Part shown: positions 1 to 12,600 of the stretch, piece after piece | How positions within the stretch are numbered: the first letter of the stretch is position 1 | Layout of the letters: each line of letters begins with the position of its first letter | Made by a program: the position numbers and the translations under genes | Notes under the pieces: model-generated | Database searches by the model: none | What the model was told of the DNA's origin: nothing | The model's input: the letters and a program-made list of their open reading frames with translations, nothing else | Assembly: GCA_030762895.1 (NCBI GenBank) | Contig: CM061067.1 | Span: 103,194,888 to 103,258,887 of the forward strand | Direction of reading: 5' to 3' | Source: Sophora flavescens | Lineage: Eukaryota > Streptophyta > Magnoliopsida > Fabales > Fabaceae | DNA length: 64,000 nt

Positions 1-1173
1 CTGGACATCCCCATACATGAAGGTGATTTAGACTAGGCTTTCTACCTGTCCAAAGCTCATAGGGTGTTTTGGTAGCTGCCTTAGTTGGCACTCTGTTCAA
101 AATGTAAGCTGCAGTCTTCAATGCCTCTCCCAGAGTGACTCACGTAAAGTAGAATGACATAGCATACTCCTTACCATATCCTTAAGAGTCCGTTTCGTCT
201 TTCAGCTACACCATTCATGCTAGGTGACCCGGCATGGTGTCTTGTGGGACGATCCCACATTCCTGAAGGTATTTGGTAAATGGTCCCGGACGTTGTTCAC
301 CTGATCCGTCATACCTACCGTAATATTCACCTCCACGGTCAGATTTGACACTCTTAATTCTTTTATCGAGTTGATTTTCAACTTCAGCCTTAAATGATTT
401 GAACACGTCCAAAGATTGAGACTTTTCATGTATAAGAAATAGGTACGCATATCTGGAATAATCGTCTATGAATGATATAAAGTATTGTTGACCATTCCAA
501 GATGGTGTTGGAAATGGCCCACAAATGTCCGTATGTATCAATTCTAAGACATCTATAGCTCTATATGCTCCCAATTTCTTTTGGTTGGTCTGTTTGCCCT
601 TAATGCACTCAACACAGACATTAAAGTCTGTAAAGTCAATGGAATCAAGGATCCCATTTGACACAAGTCGTTCAACTCTATTTCTAGAGATGTGACCTAG
701 ACGCTTGTGCCACAACGCTCCTGAATTTGCATTGTCAACTTTGCGCTTAGTACCACGTGATTCCACATTCAAGTTTTCATTATAGGAAGCAATAGTGTCA
801 AGCAAATATAGATTGTCATACACCATAAGAGTACCAGTTCCAACAACATTTGAATTAATAGATAAACTGAATTGATTGTTTCCAAATGAACAATGATAAC
901 CAAATTTGTCCAAACAAGAAACAGAAACTAAATTCATCTAAAGGGCGGTACAACAAAAGTATCCATTAAATCCAAATAATAACCAGTAATTAATAACAAC
1001 ATAAAATGCCCTATTGCCTCTACTTCTACCGACTTGCCATCTCCCACATAAATGCGTCTTTCAAAGATCGGTTGGCCTTCTGAACTCGGGCAACCCTCGT
1101 AAACAGACCAAAGTAAGGAACATACCTTTCTTTTCACGCCAGGCATGATACTTGGTACATTCCTTCTTGACAT
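1..1173 (-). pseudogene. copia pol fragment: protease tail, GAG-pre-integrase and integrase core, broken
   Basis: The translated minus strand gives a stretch typical of copia polyproteins: the region before integrase with VSCLDKFGY, then a GAG-pre-integrase domain with LWHKRLGHIS and a CxxC pair (VECIKGKQ context), then the integrase core beginning HTDICGPF and containing FIDDYSRY and SDRGGEY, which supply the first two catalytic acidic residues. The longest open stretch is 937 to 215. A stop near 935 separates it from the upstream protease-like part, and after the SDRGGEY block the frame closes in MPGHLA, where an intact element would run on. The remainder to base 1 shows further integrase-like sequence with stops. 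It cannot encode a working integrase. Confidence 0.85.
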
Positions 1174-1670
1174 GTCCAGTCATGCCACAAAAGATGCAAC
1201 CGCTGTCACCCTTATTTTGCTTCTTTTGTGTTGGACCCTTAGCAGCTTCATTCTTAGTATCCTTATGTTTCCTCCTTTTGCCCTTGTACTTCATAGAAAT
1301 CAAGCTTTGAAGGAGTGTGCTTGTTTCTGCCTTATCACTTTTGTCAAAGCGTTTCTCAATTTCGGCAAGGAATTCTTTGGCACTTGTTATCTTTTCAGAT
1401 ATAGCACCCCTAAATGCCTCCGGAATGCCGCGCTTAATGATCATGAGACTCATACGATTGGAGCGTTCCTACTTCTCATAAGTTTTCCTCTCTTCAGAGG
1501 TACTGGAGTCCGTAAGAGAAGAGGGTTGCTCCATCCTTAGTGCAAGGTCAAGATCCATGCAGCCCAGAACAATTAAAATGTTCTCTTTCCAATCCTTAAA
1601 GTTTGTACCATTAAGATCAGAAACCAAATTTAGGTTAGCAGATATAGTAGCAATAGTAGCTGAAGAGAGA
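1061..1670 (-). pseudogene. copia gag with CCHC zinc knuckle, broken
   Basis: Read on the minus strand, this encodes a copia-type Gag. The N-terminal part (about 1670 to 1470) contains NGTNFKDWKENI, a signature of Tnt1/SIRE-like Gag proteins. The middle part has a predicted helical stretch with AKEFLAEIEKRFDKSDK. Near the C-terminus a retroviral-type zinc knuckle reads CIFCGMTGHVKKEC (spacing C-x2-C-x4-H-x4-C), which would bind RNA during particle assembly. An in-frame TAG near 1470 splits the gene. A frameshift separates the knuckle region from the following pol sequence. The true start codon was not determined. Confidence 0.8.
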
Positions 1671-2307
1671 ACAAATAAATAACATAAATATACTCACATC
1701 ATAACCAAAATTCAATCATCAATAAATTCAAATAATGGCATACCCCATCTCAAGATACCTAGTGCAACATTAATATCAAGTCTTTGGACAGTAATATTAA
1801 CTGCTAGTGGTACTCTTGTTGTAATGATCAAACATTGACAATAATGTATGTCAAATAATAAACCCTTCTTTGGACTGATTTATCATTCACATCTACAACC
1901 TTATAATCATCACATGTTTACCATCACAGGTGTGCATGTAATCCGGCCAAATATTAACCTTCCTTTGGGCCGATTAGTACTCGCATGGATACTCATACAC
2001 ACTAACATTCAACATTTCTCATGAGCAATCTACACAAGAGAGGTCACTTTGGCGACTTCTTGCTTTAATTGGGTCACTTAAAATGTCAAACAATTTTGTA
2101 ATCCAAAATATAACCAATTATTTGAATTTTGATTGAACACTTAATCCAAAATAAATTTTATTTATTTCCAGAAGAAGACTGTGTCCAAACTGTGTGCATC
2201 ACTGTTTCACTGAGAAAAAATATTTCCCTCCTTATTGCAAAAAAATAGGCATCGGTCAACCAGTATTTAAATAATAACGTTTGGATACTAAAGCACGATG
2301 TTATAGT

Positions 2308-2382
2308 GCCAGCTTAGTGGTCAGGGCTCCTTGACACAAAGCACAACCGCATGGTCTCAGGTTCAAATCCCACGTCCGCCGC
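2308..2382 (+). other. tRNA-like segment with Pol III A and B boxes
   Basis: The segment contains AGCTTAGTGG, which resembles a tRNA A box, and about 40 bases later GGTTCAAATCC, which matches the B box. The T-arm does not pair well and no proper acceptor stem is visible, so this is a tRNA-derived or SINE-like remnant, not a working tRNA gene. It lies in the copia leader, opposite in strand to the element. Confidence 0.4.
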
Positions 2383-2574
2383 TTTTGTTATATTTTCCGA
2401 TTTTTGGAAATCAACAAAAATATAACTCTGAATGCAATAGTGGAGATCAACACAAAACCATCTTGAAAGGAAGCACCCGCTCAGACCACCGAGCCACAAA
2501 AACGGTAATGTTGTAATTTGCGAATCTTAATATTTAAAATCTAAATGAAATGTTTCATAATCAAATAAAAATTT

Positions 2575-2641
2575 CCAAAGCGGGGATCGAACTGGTGCCC
2601 AATGGTTCAAAATTAACCGCAAGCCACCATTACACCACCGA
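2575..2641 (-). other. second tRNA-like segment with A and B boxes
   Basis: On the minus strand TGGTGTAATGG matches an A box and AGTTCGATCCC a B box, spaced as in a tRNA. The flanks do not form an acceptor stem. It faces the first tRNA-like segment about 200 bp away. A SINE remnant, or a tRNA-derived part of the retroelement leader, are the likely readings. Confidence 0.4.
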
Positions 2642-2977
2642 ATAAAATACCATTATGGATAATGACTAATTTATTTGTAAACTCAAACCCAACAGTGTCA
2701 GACCGAAACTCAAACTCAGAAAACCAAATCCATACAATAACATAATATTTTCAACCAACATTTATGATTTGATATCATAAATCAAAAAACAATCCATGAA
2801 TTCGTAAAATTTTAATATGGATAATACATGAATTCAATATTCAATAATATCCATCTTCAATAAAATTATATCCATATTTGTTCTTAAATTTGACATTTTC
2901 ACAATTTAAATCATCAAATTAAGAACACTCAATCATTCATAAAACAAAATTTTCTCAATGATTCAACATAAACTTGT

Positions 2978-2990
2978 GGCTCTGATACCA
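2978..2990 (-). promoter_or_regulatory. copia primer-binding site (tRNA-Met type)
   Basis: The minus strand reads TGGTATCAGAGCC just after the LTR end. This matches the 3' end of initiator tRNA-Met, the primer used by most plant LTR retrotransposons. Confidence 0.85.
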
Positions 2991-2995
2991 CTTAT

Positions 2996-3482
2996 TGGAA
3001 AATTTTATGAGAAACTTAAAGATGAAAACCATCATCCAAACAAGACAAGTCATGTTCAATCATCAAGAATAGAAAATGAAAGACAATAGCGGAAGCGTAC
3101 CCGAATTCATGGAAAATATGATGAAGAAACTTCTGGTTATTGGTCTTCCAAGTCAACATGCACAATTCTTCTTAAACCATAAAGAGCCTCTAACGATGGG
3201 TGTTAGAAAAGAAAATTGGTTGCATATGACTTGGGGACCATAACCTTTTATAATGAGTCCATGCCCTTTCATGAAGAGTGATGTCCCTTCGAATTCAAAC
3301 TCTTTCATGAAGAGTCACGACTATCCACACATTTCTTATCTCTAATTTTGCCCATCATAAAAATAGAAATAAGACCTTATGGTATCTACACAATAATTTT
3401 CATAACAATTATGTCCTTAGCCATAAACCTTACTTGAATTAGATCACTTTAATTTGACTAATTAAAAATAATGGCCCTAACA
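2996..3482 (-). repeat. copia 5' LTR
   Basis: On the minus strand the segment starts TGTTAGGGCC and ends TTTTCCA, giving the TG...CA ends of an LTR, about 487 bp. Five bases separate its end from the primer-binding site. LINE sequence resumes directly outside at 3483. The partner LTR is outside the window, so the length has no second copy to check it. Confidence 0.75.
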
Positions 3483-4263
3483 CATTTAAACATTACAAGT
3501 GTGACCCAAAAATTTCTACCAATAAGAGGACTGCTACAAACAATCTTGGCCGAGTCTGGAGGGAGCATAGCATGGATAAAGAATGTGTCCCATTGTTTAG
3601 TACCAGGAATCAAAGTATCATGAACAGTAAGGGTAGATAGTGTTTGGTGAGGCACCATCATTCTCATGCAACCGAATATCAGAATTCCTAATCCAAGGAT
3701 CACACCAAAAGTTAATTTAATTTTTGAACCATCCCCTAAACACCATCTATAACCATCCACTAGCAAACTTTTGGAACTCCAAATGCTACGCCACACATTG
3801 GTTGGATTATTGCCCACGGTCGAACCCAAGAACTTAATTACAATTCAAAAAATATTTAGTTTTGAAGAACTCTGCAACCATAGCATCCGGTTGTGAAACG
3901 AATTTCCACCCTTATTTCCCCAAACATTGTTAGATTAAAGACATGAAGATTACGAAAACCCAAACCTCCTTCTCCTTTTTTTTTTTTTTTACTGCTAACC
4001 GCTTCCAAGAGAGCCAACGAATATCTTTGTCCTTTGCACCCCATCAATAAGAGTTCATCATCTCTCAATTTCATCACAAAGAGAGATAAGGATAAGAAAA
4101 ACACTCATGCAATAAGATGGGATGACTTGTAACACAGATTTGATAAGGACCTCACAACCAGCAAATGATAAGAATTTACCACTAAGAGAATTAAGCTTCT
4201 TCCAAGCACGATCCTTGATATAGCCAATGGTAGATTTTTTTACTTCTACCCACCATGGAGGGA
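3483..4263 (-). pseudogene. LINE (non-LTR retrotransposon) reverse transcriptase C-terminal fragment
   Basis: The minus strand encodes the region between RT thumb and the zinc-binding C-terminus of plant L1-type LINE polyproteins. Recognisable pieces in order are a W-rich start with SGKFLSFAGCEVLIKSVLQ, the IPSYCMSVF block, GGLGFRNLHVFNLTM and, further on, NPTNVWRSIWSSKSLL followed by WCLGDGSKIKLT. These lie in different frames, so the gene is broken by several frameshifts. It would have encoded the polymerase for target-primed reverse transcription. The copia LTR truncates it at 3483 and gypsy-1 at 4263, making it the oldest layer visible here. Confidence 0.8.
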
Positions 4264-4441
4264 TGTAACATCCTAATTTTTTTAGCAACTAATTTTAGAA
4301 AGAAAAAAAAAAGTATATTATGAATATAAAATTTTTGTTATAAATTATTGATTGATACACTTAATTGTGGACATGAACATATATTTAAATACACCACCAG
4401 TGTATGTGCGTGCAACGTAAAAAAAAATGCAACAGGAATGA

Positions 4442-4482
<41 letters not shown>

Positions 4483-4790
4483 AATAAAGGCATAATAGAA
4501 TAATATTATAATTAGTTAGTTTTGTTGGTAAGAAGGTGAATAGGTGATATACATATACGTGTGTGAGTGTGGTGAGAGTGTAGAGTGAGTTGCAACAAGC
4601 CGTGGGGACCACATGGGAAGTGAAATATGAGACATTACTACATTAGGTGCACTGAAGAGAAAAGTGCCGTGTATGTGCAATAAAATGAGCAAGTGTTAGT
4701 GTAGTAACATGTCAAAGTGAGAATTTTTTTTTATTTTACCGACATTTCCTCTCTCCTCTTTAAATCCCTTTAACTTTCCGGTTCTCTCGT

Positions 4791-5697
4791 AGGGTTCGTT
4801 GGATTCGAAATGAAGGAAAGGACAAGACATGATCGTAGGGAGGAGAACAGTATAGAATAAGGAGTTGACAGCACAGCTTTTTGTCTTATTTGATGTTTGA
4901 TAGTCAATGCATATCACAAATCGAACAACTTAAAATTAATAAAATATCATTTTCTTACCAGCCCACTAAATCAAAAAAGAAAAAACTAACAAAAATGGTT
5001 CTGAACCTACACACGCACAATGCAGGAAGCGATGGGAGGTGGTTCTGAACCACAGTGACGTTTGCGCGCAAAGCTCGGAGAAGACGGAGGTGTGCGGATG
5101 CCAATCTGGTGCGAATCGCGGTGGCCTGAGCAAGAACGAGGAGTGACAGACGCGGCGGAGGAGGCGAAGCGGGATACCGGTGGGCGGTGGTTCTGATCCA
5201 GTGACGCGCGCTCGAAGAAGACACAGGTGCAAACGTCGATCTTCGTGACTGATGCGGCGAAGGAGATGACGCGGGATACCAATAGGTTGTGGTTACGTTC
5301 AGATCCACGGTGACACGTAAGCTCGGGGAAGACGAAGGTGGAGGACCCAGGTCTGGTGCGGCTCACGGTGGTTCGTACGGCTGACTTGACGGTGGTAGGT
5401 GGTGCTGCAGATTTGGTTCAAATCTACTGTGAAGATGAAGATGTGTGGGGCTGTTGGGAGAGGTGGAGAACGTGAGGAAGAGAGAGGAAGAATTGGAAGG
5501 ACATTTTTGTTATTTTAATTGCTTATACCTGGGACAAAAAGTTGTCCCCTGATTTAGTGTGAGACAAATTTTTATGCTTTTGTGATGTCCTGTATCTTTT
5601 TATTTGTTCCGTCCTACAACAATTTCTATAATCAAACATAGAACAAGTATCCTTGTCCTGTGCTGTCCCTCAATTTTAAAGGAAATCAAATGGACCC
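4791..5697. mobile_element. TIR-type DNA transposon, non-autonomous
   Basis: This block is absent at the matching place of the 3' LTR (near 32863), so it is an insertion. It begins AGGGTTCGTTGGATTCG and its other end reads, on the minus strand, AGGGTCCATTTGATTTCC, giving imperfect terminal inverted repeats. Further inside, GGACAAG motifs also match between the ends. I could not settle the target-site duplication. No transposase is visible, so it is a MITE-like element of about 0.9 kb, perhaps hAT or PIF/Harbinger-derived. Confidence 0.55.
5030..5400. repeat. GC-rich imperfect tandem repeats
   Basis: Three or so units of about 100-150 bp recur, each starting with a GGTGGTTCTGAACC-like stretch followed by GTGACGC, AAGCTCGGAGAAGACG and a GGATACC-like end. 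They are much more GC-rich than their surroundings and open long minus-strand frames that are probably not genes. Confidence 0.55.
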
Positions 5698-6073
5698 TCA
5701 CGGTACATTTCACAACACACTTCCTCTTTCCCCAAACTATTTCTTTTACTCTCAATTACTACTATTCTCTCAAACTTTTCATCTTCACGGTATGTTCAAT
5801 TCCTCAACTTCATTATTTTTTTCCATTCATCTTTTCTTATTAATTTTGTTTCTCCCTCCATATGCACTATTTGTTCTTTATTTCTTTCCCTCCTCCACTA
5901 TTTTACTAGTTTCCACTTTTAATATTTTATTCTTGTTAAACTTGTTTCATTTCTGGAAGGAGGAGCTGTCACGACCCAAAATCGAGGCCACGACCGACCA
6001 GAAAAAGGTGTATATTCCCAATCCTGAAGCCTCTCAAACACATTCAATAAAAACAATTACAGTCAAATTTCAA

Positions 6074-6148
<75 letters not shown>
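6074..6148. repeat. compound microsatellite (GT)n(AT)n(AC)n
   Basis: A GT run changes into an AT run and then an AC run, so the tract is nearly self-complementary and could fold into a long hairpin. It lies near the start of the gypsy-3 LTR. Confidence 0.95.
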
Positions 6149-6517
6149 GTTTACACCAATAATCAATGACAACTCTTGGTAACTAACTACATATCAAAAA
6201 GATAAAACCCAAGGTTAAACAAAATGATTTTATAAAATAAATTTATCCAAAAGAAATTAGAACCCTTCACACAGCTCGGGATGGTCCAATAGCTCCCTTA
6301 CCTGCATCTGAACCACTAATGAATGAGTTATGCATCAGTAATGATATAGGATAAAAGGAAAACAAAAATATTTAAGCACATAACGCCATTAAGATGATAA
6401 GGAAAATACACTTGTATGCATTGCCCAATAGCACTTAAAAAAAATTCCCATGATTTCCACATAATTTATTTTTGCTTTAATAGCCCACCGTTTAATCATA
6501 TCTCACCATCATCATTA

Positions 6518-7458
6518 GGCTATGTTTGGATTGATGGAAACTAATGGAATGGAATGGAGCGGAATGGAACGGAGCGGAATAAAAATATCATTCCATCGTT
6601 TGGGTATTTTATGATGGAATGAAATAAAGTTCTCATTCCATTGTTTGGAAATTGGACGGAATGGAATGGTTCATAATTCCTTTTTTACCCTTGATTAAAA
6701 AGAAAGACTATAATTTTTATAAAAGAAAAAAATTAATAATTAAATATTTATAATAATCAATACTAAATAAGTCATTTATTTTTATATTTAACACTTTTAT
6801 TTTTGGTATTTTTAAATATATGTATAGATTGAAGTTATATAATATATATATTAAAGCAAAAGAAATAATCTGATGCACACTAAAAAACAATTAGTGATAA
6901 GGAAAACACCAAGGCAGAGGATCCAATAAAACGTTTAAGCGAAAAAAAAGAAAAAAAATCAAATATAATAACGCAATAGTAAAAGCTAAAAAGGTCAGAT
7001 TTTTCGAACTATAAACAACATAAATCGATCTACGAAACAAGAGACAGGACGGAAATAGGAAAAAAAATAGAAAATAGAAAAGAAAAGGGGATTGAAAGTT
7101 GAAACCTTTTAAAGAGAGAAAGTGGGAAGAAGACACATCACAACCGGTAACGGTACTATGGATAGGGAAGAAGTGACAGAGACAACAGAGGAGGAAGAGA
7201 TCAGTATTTTTTTAGCTTGTGTATGTCAAATATAATAAGGATAAATTAGTAATTAATTAATTAGAATGAAGCATTCCATTGCATACCCCCAAATTGGAGG
7301 GGAAGAAAAACAAAAGGAGAGGATGGAATGGGATGGAATAGATACCATCATGTTCCATTCCATTCCATTAATTTTTTAAATATCCAAACAATGGAACCTT
7401 ATTTCATACCATTCCATTCCCCTCCATTCCATCCAGTTCCATCAATCCAAACATACCC
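6518..7458. mobile_element. TIR transposon, 941 bp, with GGAATGG subterminal repeats
   Basis: The left end reads GGCTATGTTTGGATTGATGG; the right end on the minus strand reads GGGTATGTTTGGATTGATGG. TA flanks both ends (left TTA, right TAA). Both subterminal regions carry many GGAATGGAATGG-type repeats in inverted orientation. No transposase is evident; a minus-strand open frame at 6891-7136 is low-complexity and hydrophobic. PIF/Harbinger-like or another TIR family fits; the family is not certain. Confidence 0.7.
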
Positions 7459-8414
7459 TAAATCCAAAGTGTTCTCAACCAAGTTAATAATATAAGTTGA
7501 TCAAATAAAATCCACTTTTTCTCAGATTGCTATAATAAATCATTTATTCAACCTTACATAATAAAATAATCTCCTGTAAATGATACCCAATAATGTTAAA
7601 AGTCCATCAATCCTCAATACTTTTATACACATTCGTATGACCAAAAAAAATCTTGTAATCTATCTCAACCCCAATATCATCATATGTGATAAATATACCT
7701 CTCAACCCTCACATTTATTCCAAGAGAACCAAATGCAATTTCCCTTAAAAATAAGACAACACAGCACTTGTTCCCTAGGCAAAAATTCCTGAATTGCTGC
7801 AAAATGAACAGGGAGGCACTGGCATTATTTTCCCCTTGTTGTCCAACACTGGAACCAAGCTTGGAAGTGCTGCAACATTCAAACATTAATTTCGGTGGCA
7901 GCTGCTGCCTATTTAACCAGCAAAGTTCCCTTTATTTCCCATTTTAATGTCGACAAAAAATATACATTCAACACACTCATATTTTACTTTCAAAATAAAT
8001 ATAATGTGCCAATCAATTACAAGTACAACACACCCATTCAATCACACTCAGCCATGTACTTCATATGATATAACCATTCAATTTATTCTTCTGCTGCCCT
8101 GTACAAGGACACAACTACTGATCAGTGATCACCGAAAAGTAGAATTTGAGCTCCTCAGCTATTTAAATACAGCCATTGAACAAATGTTGCAGGACCACTC
8201 ACGAAGCAAATTTCAAACGCATATAGGAAGAAAATAAACATAAAAAAGGATGTTATACACAACCATAATCAACCATAGATTCATATATAAAATCATTAAC
8301 ACCTAAAAATATCTTGATTTGATAGAAGGCGTTCAAGAATAATCATTTAAACAAATTGGCATCAAGCCTCTACAGTTCCATCTAAAAACTTTGCGCAATA
8401 TAGTTTAAGACTTT

Positions 8415-8737
8415 GGGTGTGTTTGGGTAAACAACTTGATTAAGAGCTTATCACATAAGATCTTATCGCACGAGAGCTTATGCCACAAGCGATTAAAGAA
8501 AGAAAAAGAAAGAAAGGGGCATGAGAGAATATATATTGAAAAACACGGAGATGGTGTTTAGTGCATAAGCTCTTATGATATTCCATAAGCTTCTTCCAGT
8601 GACTTACGAAAATAAGTCAAAAACTCCTTATGAGATGACATAAGTTATTTTTATAAGCTCTGTCAAACACACTGCATAAGAGCTTATGTCGTCAGATAAG
8701 TCAAAAGGAGCTTGAATAAGCTCTTCCAAACGCCACC
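8415..8737. mobile_element. Tourist-like MITE, copy 1
   Basis: This 323-bp element starts GGGTGTGTTTGGGTAAAC and ends CTTCCAAACGCCACC, with TTT on both sides. Several AAGAGCTTAT and ATAAGCTCTT motifs lie inside in both orientations. A closely related copy is at 34425-34751 in another LTR, where an empty site confirms the ends. Confidence 0.85.
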
Positions 8738-9155
8738 TTTATCCTTCCAATTCAATTTGGACACCTATAACAAGAGATGTGCAATTTACTTTACTAGTTG
8801 TTTAGAATTGGGCGCTGCAAAATGTGGTTCGAGTGGTATTAGAGTACCAAGCAAGAAACCATGAAATTTCAGTCACTCAAACTTTATGGTTCTACCTTGC
8901 AAATGAATCTGGATTCGCTTGATTTAGATATCTATAGTATAAGTTATGCAGCAAGGTCTACAAGCTGTTAAGGATCGAATTCTGCAAAAATCAGTCAGGT
9001 TCATACTGCAACCAAGAAAAAAAATCATGCACTTAAAATTCATTAAATCCTTATAGTACCAAAAGATTGTCTTTTAATATCGTTATAAACATTTTTCTTT
9101 TGTTTTGAAGAATCTTGATGAATTATTTGGAAACGAGATGTTCCATGTTTTGATG

Positions 9156-9460
9156 CACTAGTGCAATAAGTGCTTTTTACGTCAGTTAAAATTGATTTTT
9201 TACGTCAGAATACTGACTGACGTAAATACAACTGACGTTAAATATAAAACTATTAACGTCCGTTCTTTAACACATCTGACGTTAATTTTGTCAAAATTAA
9301 CGTCTGTTGTTTAAACAACTGACGTTAAACATAAAACTATTAACGTCAGTTCTTTAAGACAACGGACGTTAATTTTGTTAAAACTAACGTCAGTTGTTAT
9401 AACGAAACTGACATTAAAGGCTCTAATTTTAACGTCTGTTGTTTTACACAACTGACGTTA
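9156..9460. repeat. CACTA-1 3' subterminal repeats
   Basis: About ten copies of the ACGTCAGTT / AACTGACGT motif in both orientations lie within 300 bp of the end, next to GCACTTATTG terminal sequence. Such arrays are the binding sites of the TNPA-type protein in En/Spm elements; here that role is inferred. Confidence 0.85.
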
Positions 9461-9698
9461 ATAGATTTTTTTTTTAAAATTCAGTTTTAAAATATCACTC
9501 CCCTCAGCTATCCCTGCATTCAGTAAATATCCCAGTAACACAGAATATCACACACATTACAGAATTGCAAAGGAAAAATGGAACAATGATCCATATGTAT
9601 GCCTGTTCAGAAACAATATATATTTATTAACATTGGTTATAACTCAAAATAAATACAGAAATAAAAATAAAAATAAATGTATACTAAGTTTAAACTAC

Positions 9699-12600
9699 CT
9701 ATATCAATATCCCTTTGTGATGATCATCACGAGTGGCATGTACATCGTCCACCTGTGTCTCCTCGATTATAGTAGGCATGCTTGTTGAAAAAGAAGGAGT
9801 CTCAGGAATATCAAGATTTGAATCTTGATTTTCATTACTACCATTATACACGCTTTTTCCTTGGAGAACCACGGACAACCTTTTGTTAGAAGGATCAGTG
9901 ATATAGAACACTTGTTTTGTTTGGGAAGCCATTATGAAAGGCTCATTTATATGACCTAACTTGTTGAGGTCTACCAATGTGAACCCCAATTCGTCGGTTT
10001 GTACACCACCGTTACTATCAACCCACTTACATTTAAAAACCGGCACCGTAAGCTTAGTGTAATCGAGCACCCAAATATCTTCAATATATCCAAAGTAAGG
10101 TGTCGGTGCTTTAACGGGTTTTGTGTCCTTTGCATTAGAAAAGTGCATTGCTTCGGCCACGATCATAACCCCATTATTTTGCATGGTACTCTTATTATCT
10201 TGTTCCTTTGTATAAAAGGAAAATTTATTTATGTCGTATCCGCTCCAACATATGACGTTGAAGCTAGGCCCACGTGCTAGCCATCTTACGTCATCAGAAG
10301 CAGTACTACCATCCTTAAGCATTTCTTCCTTGAACCTTGGTAAGAAAGTCTTGTTATGCTTGTTCAACAACCACCTTTCGCTCATTCGAGGGTTTTCTTG
10401 ATTGACTTTTGTTTTATGTTCAAATAAGAAAGGCTGAACACATTCGATGTTGTTCAATACATACAAATGTGCTTGAAGCACTTCCCCCCGATCCTTGCTA
10501 TTAATTCTTAAGGCATGTGTACCTTTACCTTGACATCTGATCTCATCATGCCGAGGCTTAGGAACCCCTGTAGGATCCGTGTTATGAAGGTAGTCCGAAC
10601 AAAACTCAATAGCTTCTTCTGCAACATACCTTTGAACAATAGATGCTTCCGGACGATGAGGATTCTTCACGTACCCTTTCAAGATCTTCATGTAGCGCTC
10701 AACTAGGTACATCCATCTTAGAAAAACTGGCCCACATAATCTAATCTTCCTCACCAAATGAACAATTAAGTGAACCATTATGTCAAAAAAGGAAGGAGGA
10801 AAATACATCTCCAATTGGCACAAGATTATAGCAGCCTCAACTTCCAAGTCATCCAACATACGGGGGTCAACGACTTTGCCACGAATAGCAACGGGCAGAA
10901 GTTGTTGCATCAAGATGTGACAATCATGAGACTTTAAGTCAACCAATTTAAGATCACTAGAGACAAGCCTCTTCATATTTGAAGAGTAACCATGTGGAAC
11001 TTTGATGCCTTAAAGACACCCGCAAAAACTTTGTCTCTCTTTTTTTGACCAAGTATGACATGCTGGCGGCAATAAGTCCGCTTACCATCATCAACAACTG
11101 GAGCTAACTGCTCTCGTATACCCATAGCAACGAGGTCGAGACGAGCATTCACACCATCCTTTGTCTTGCCCTGAATGTTGAGAAGCGTCCCGATCACACT
11201 ATCACACACATTTTTCTCCACGTGCATCACATCAATGCAGTGTCTGACATCAAGCTTGCGCCAGTATGGAAGATCAAAGAATATCGACCTCTTCTTCCAT
11301 ATGTTTTTCTCAGCAGCTTTACCTTTCTTTTTGGACTTGCCGAATATAACATCGATGCCCTTTACCCTCTGATAAACCTGCTCTCCAATTAAGGTCGTCG
11401 GCGCTTCTTCTGTCTCTTGGCATCCATTAAAAGCTTTTTTCATCTTACGATATGGGTGATCACGTCTAAGAAATCTCTGATGCCCAAGGTAAACCGTCTT
11501 CTTTCCATGATGCAACTGAGTGTAGCATGTGCCTTCTTCACATATAGGGCATGCTTTATGCCTCTTGACACTGTATGCTGGACAAGTTACCGTATCTTTG
11601 GAAAGTCGTTGATGGTGCAAAATAACATGGCACGAAGCTTGAAAGTCTCATGAGAATACCCATCAACTACATCAACACCTTCCACCCACAGCGTTTTCAA
11701 GTCTTCAATCAAGGGACCTAGATAAACATCTAAGTCATTTCCCGGTTGCTTTGGGTCCGAAATCATCATAGACAACATCATGTATTTGCGCTTCATGCAC
11801 AACCAAGGGGGCATGTTGTAAATTACCAACAGAACAGGCCATGAACTATGAATACTACTCATGTTACCATAAGGATTCATTCCATCCGTAGCAAGTCCAA
11901 GCCTTAGGTTTCTTGGCTCATCGGTGAAATCCGGAAACATAGTATCGATATTCTTCCATTGCATAGAATCAGCAGGATGACGAACCTTTCCATCACGTTT
12001 CCTCTCATCATTATGCCATCTAAGATTCTTCGCATCTTTCGCACTGGCAAAAAATCGCTTGAACCTTGGAATTATTGGAAGATACCACAACACCTTCGCA
12101 GGAGGACCCTTTTTTCTCACATCATCAAGATCATCATCATCATCATCACCACCCTTCACTTTGTATCGTGATAACCCACATTTGGGGCAATCGTGATTTT
12201 CTTCATGAACACCGGTGTACAATATGCAATCATTGGGGCATGCATGTATCTTCTTATACTCCATACCCATAGGACACAATACCTTCTTGGCCTCATAGTT
12301 ACGGTCAGGCAATGTGTTGTCCTCCGGAAGCAAGTCTTTCAACACTTCAAGCAATTCCGTGAAGCTTTTATCGGTCCAACCATTTCTCGCCTTCACACAA
12401 ACCAATTTTAGCACCGCCGACAACCGTGTATGAGTAGTACACCCTGGATATAAAGTCTTATCCACATCACCGCACAACCTATCATACACATGAGCTCAAT
12501 GAAAAGATTCTTGTCCAATATCACGGATCATGTCCTCTACTCGATCATCCTCCATATCTACGTCAACGTCCTCACTTTGGGAGACACTTGCCGTACTACT

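Larger units (their letters stand above)
1..3482 (-). mobile_element. Ty1/copia retrotransposon, 5' part
   Basis: This is the 5' portion of a Ty1/copia element read on the minus strand, cut by the left window edge. In element order it shows a 5' LTR (3482 to 2996), a tRNA-Met-type primer site (2990 to 2978), a long leader, gag (about 1670 to 1110), a protease-like stretch and the integrase start. RT, RNase H and the 3' LTR lie outside. It is inserted in a LINE whose sequence resumes at 3483. The leader between primer site and gag is about 1.3 kb, unusually long, and contains two tRNA-like stretches. The copy is defective: stops interrupt gag and integrase. Confidence 0.85.

Noticed and set aside
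2308..2641. Functional tRNA genes
   Set aside because: A and B boxes are present but acceptor and T stems do not pair.
4955..5366. Overlapping minus-strand open frames rich in Ser, Arg and Pro
   Set aside because: They arise from GC-rich tandem repeats read in three frames, with no domain and no splice or start context.
12066..12272. Plus-strand frame with a His run
   Set aside because: It is the complement of an Asp-rich stretch in the TNP2 transposase on the minus strand.
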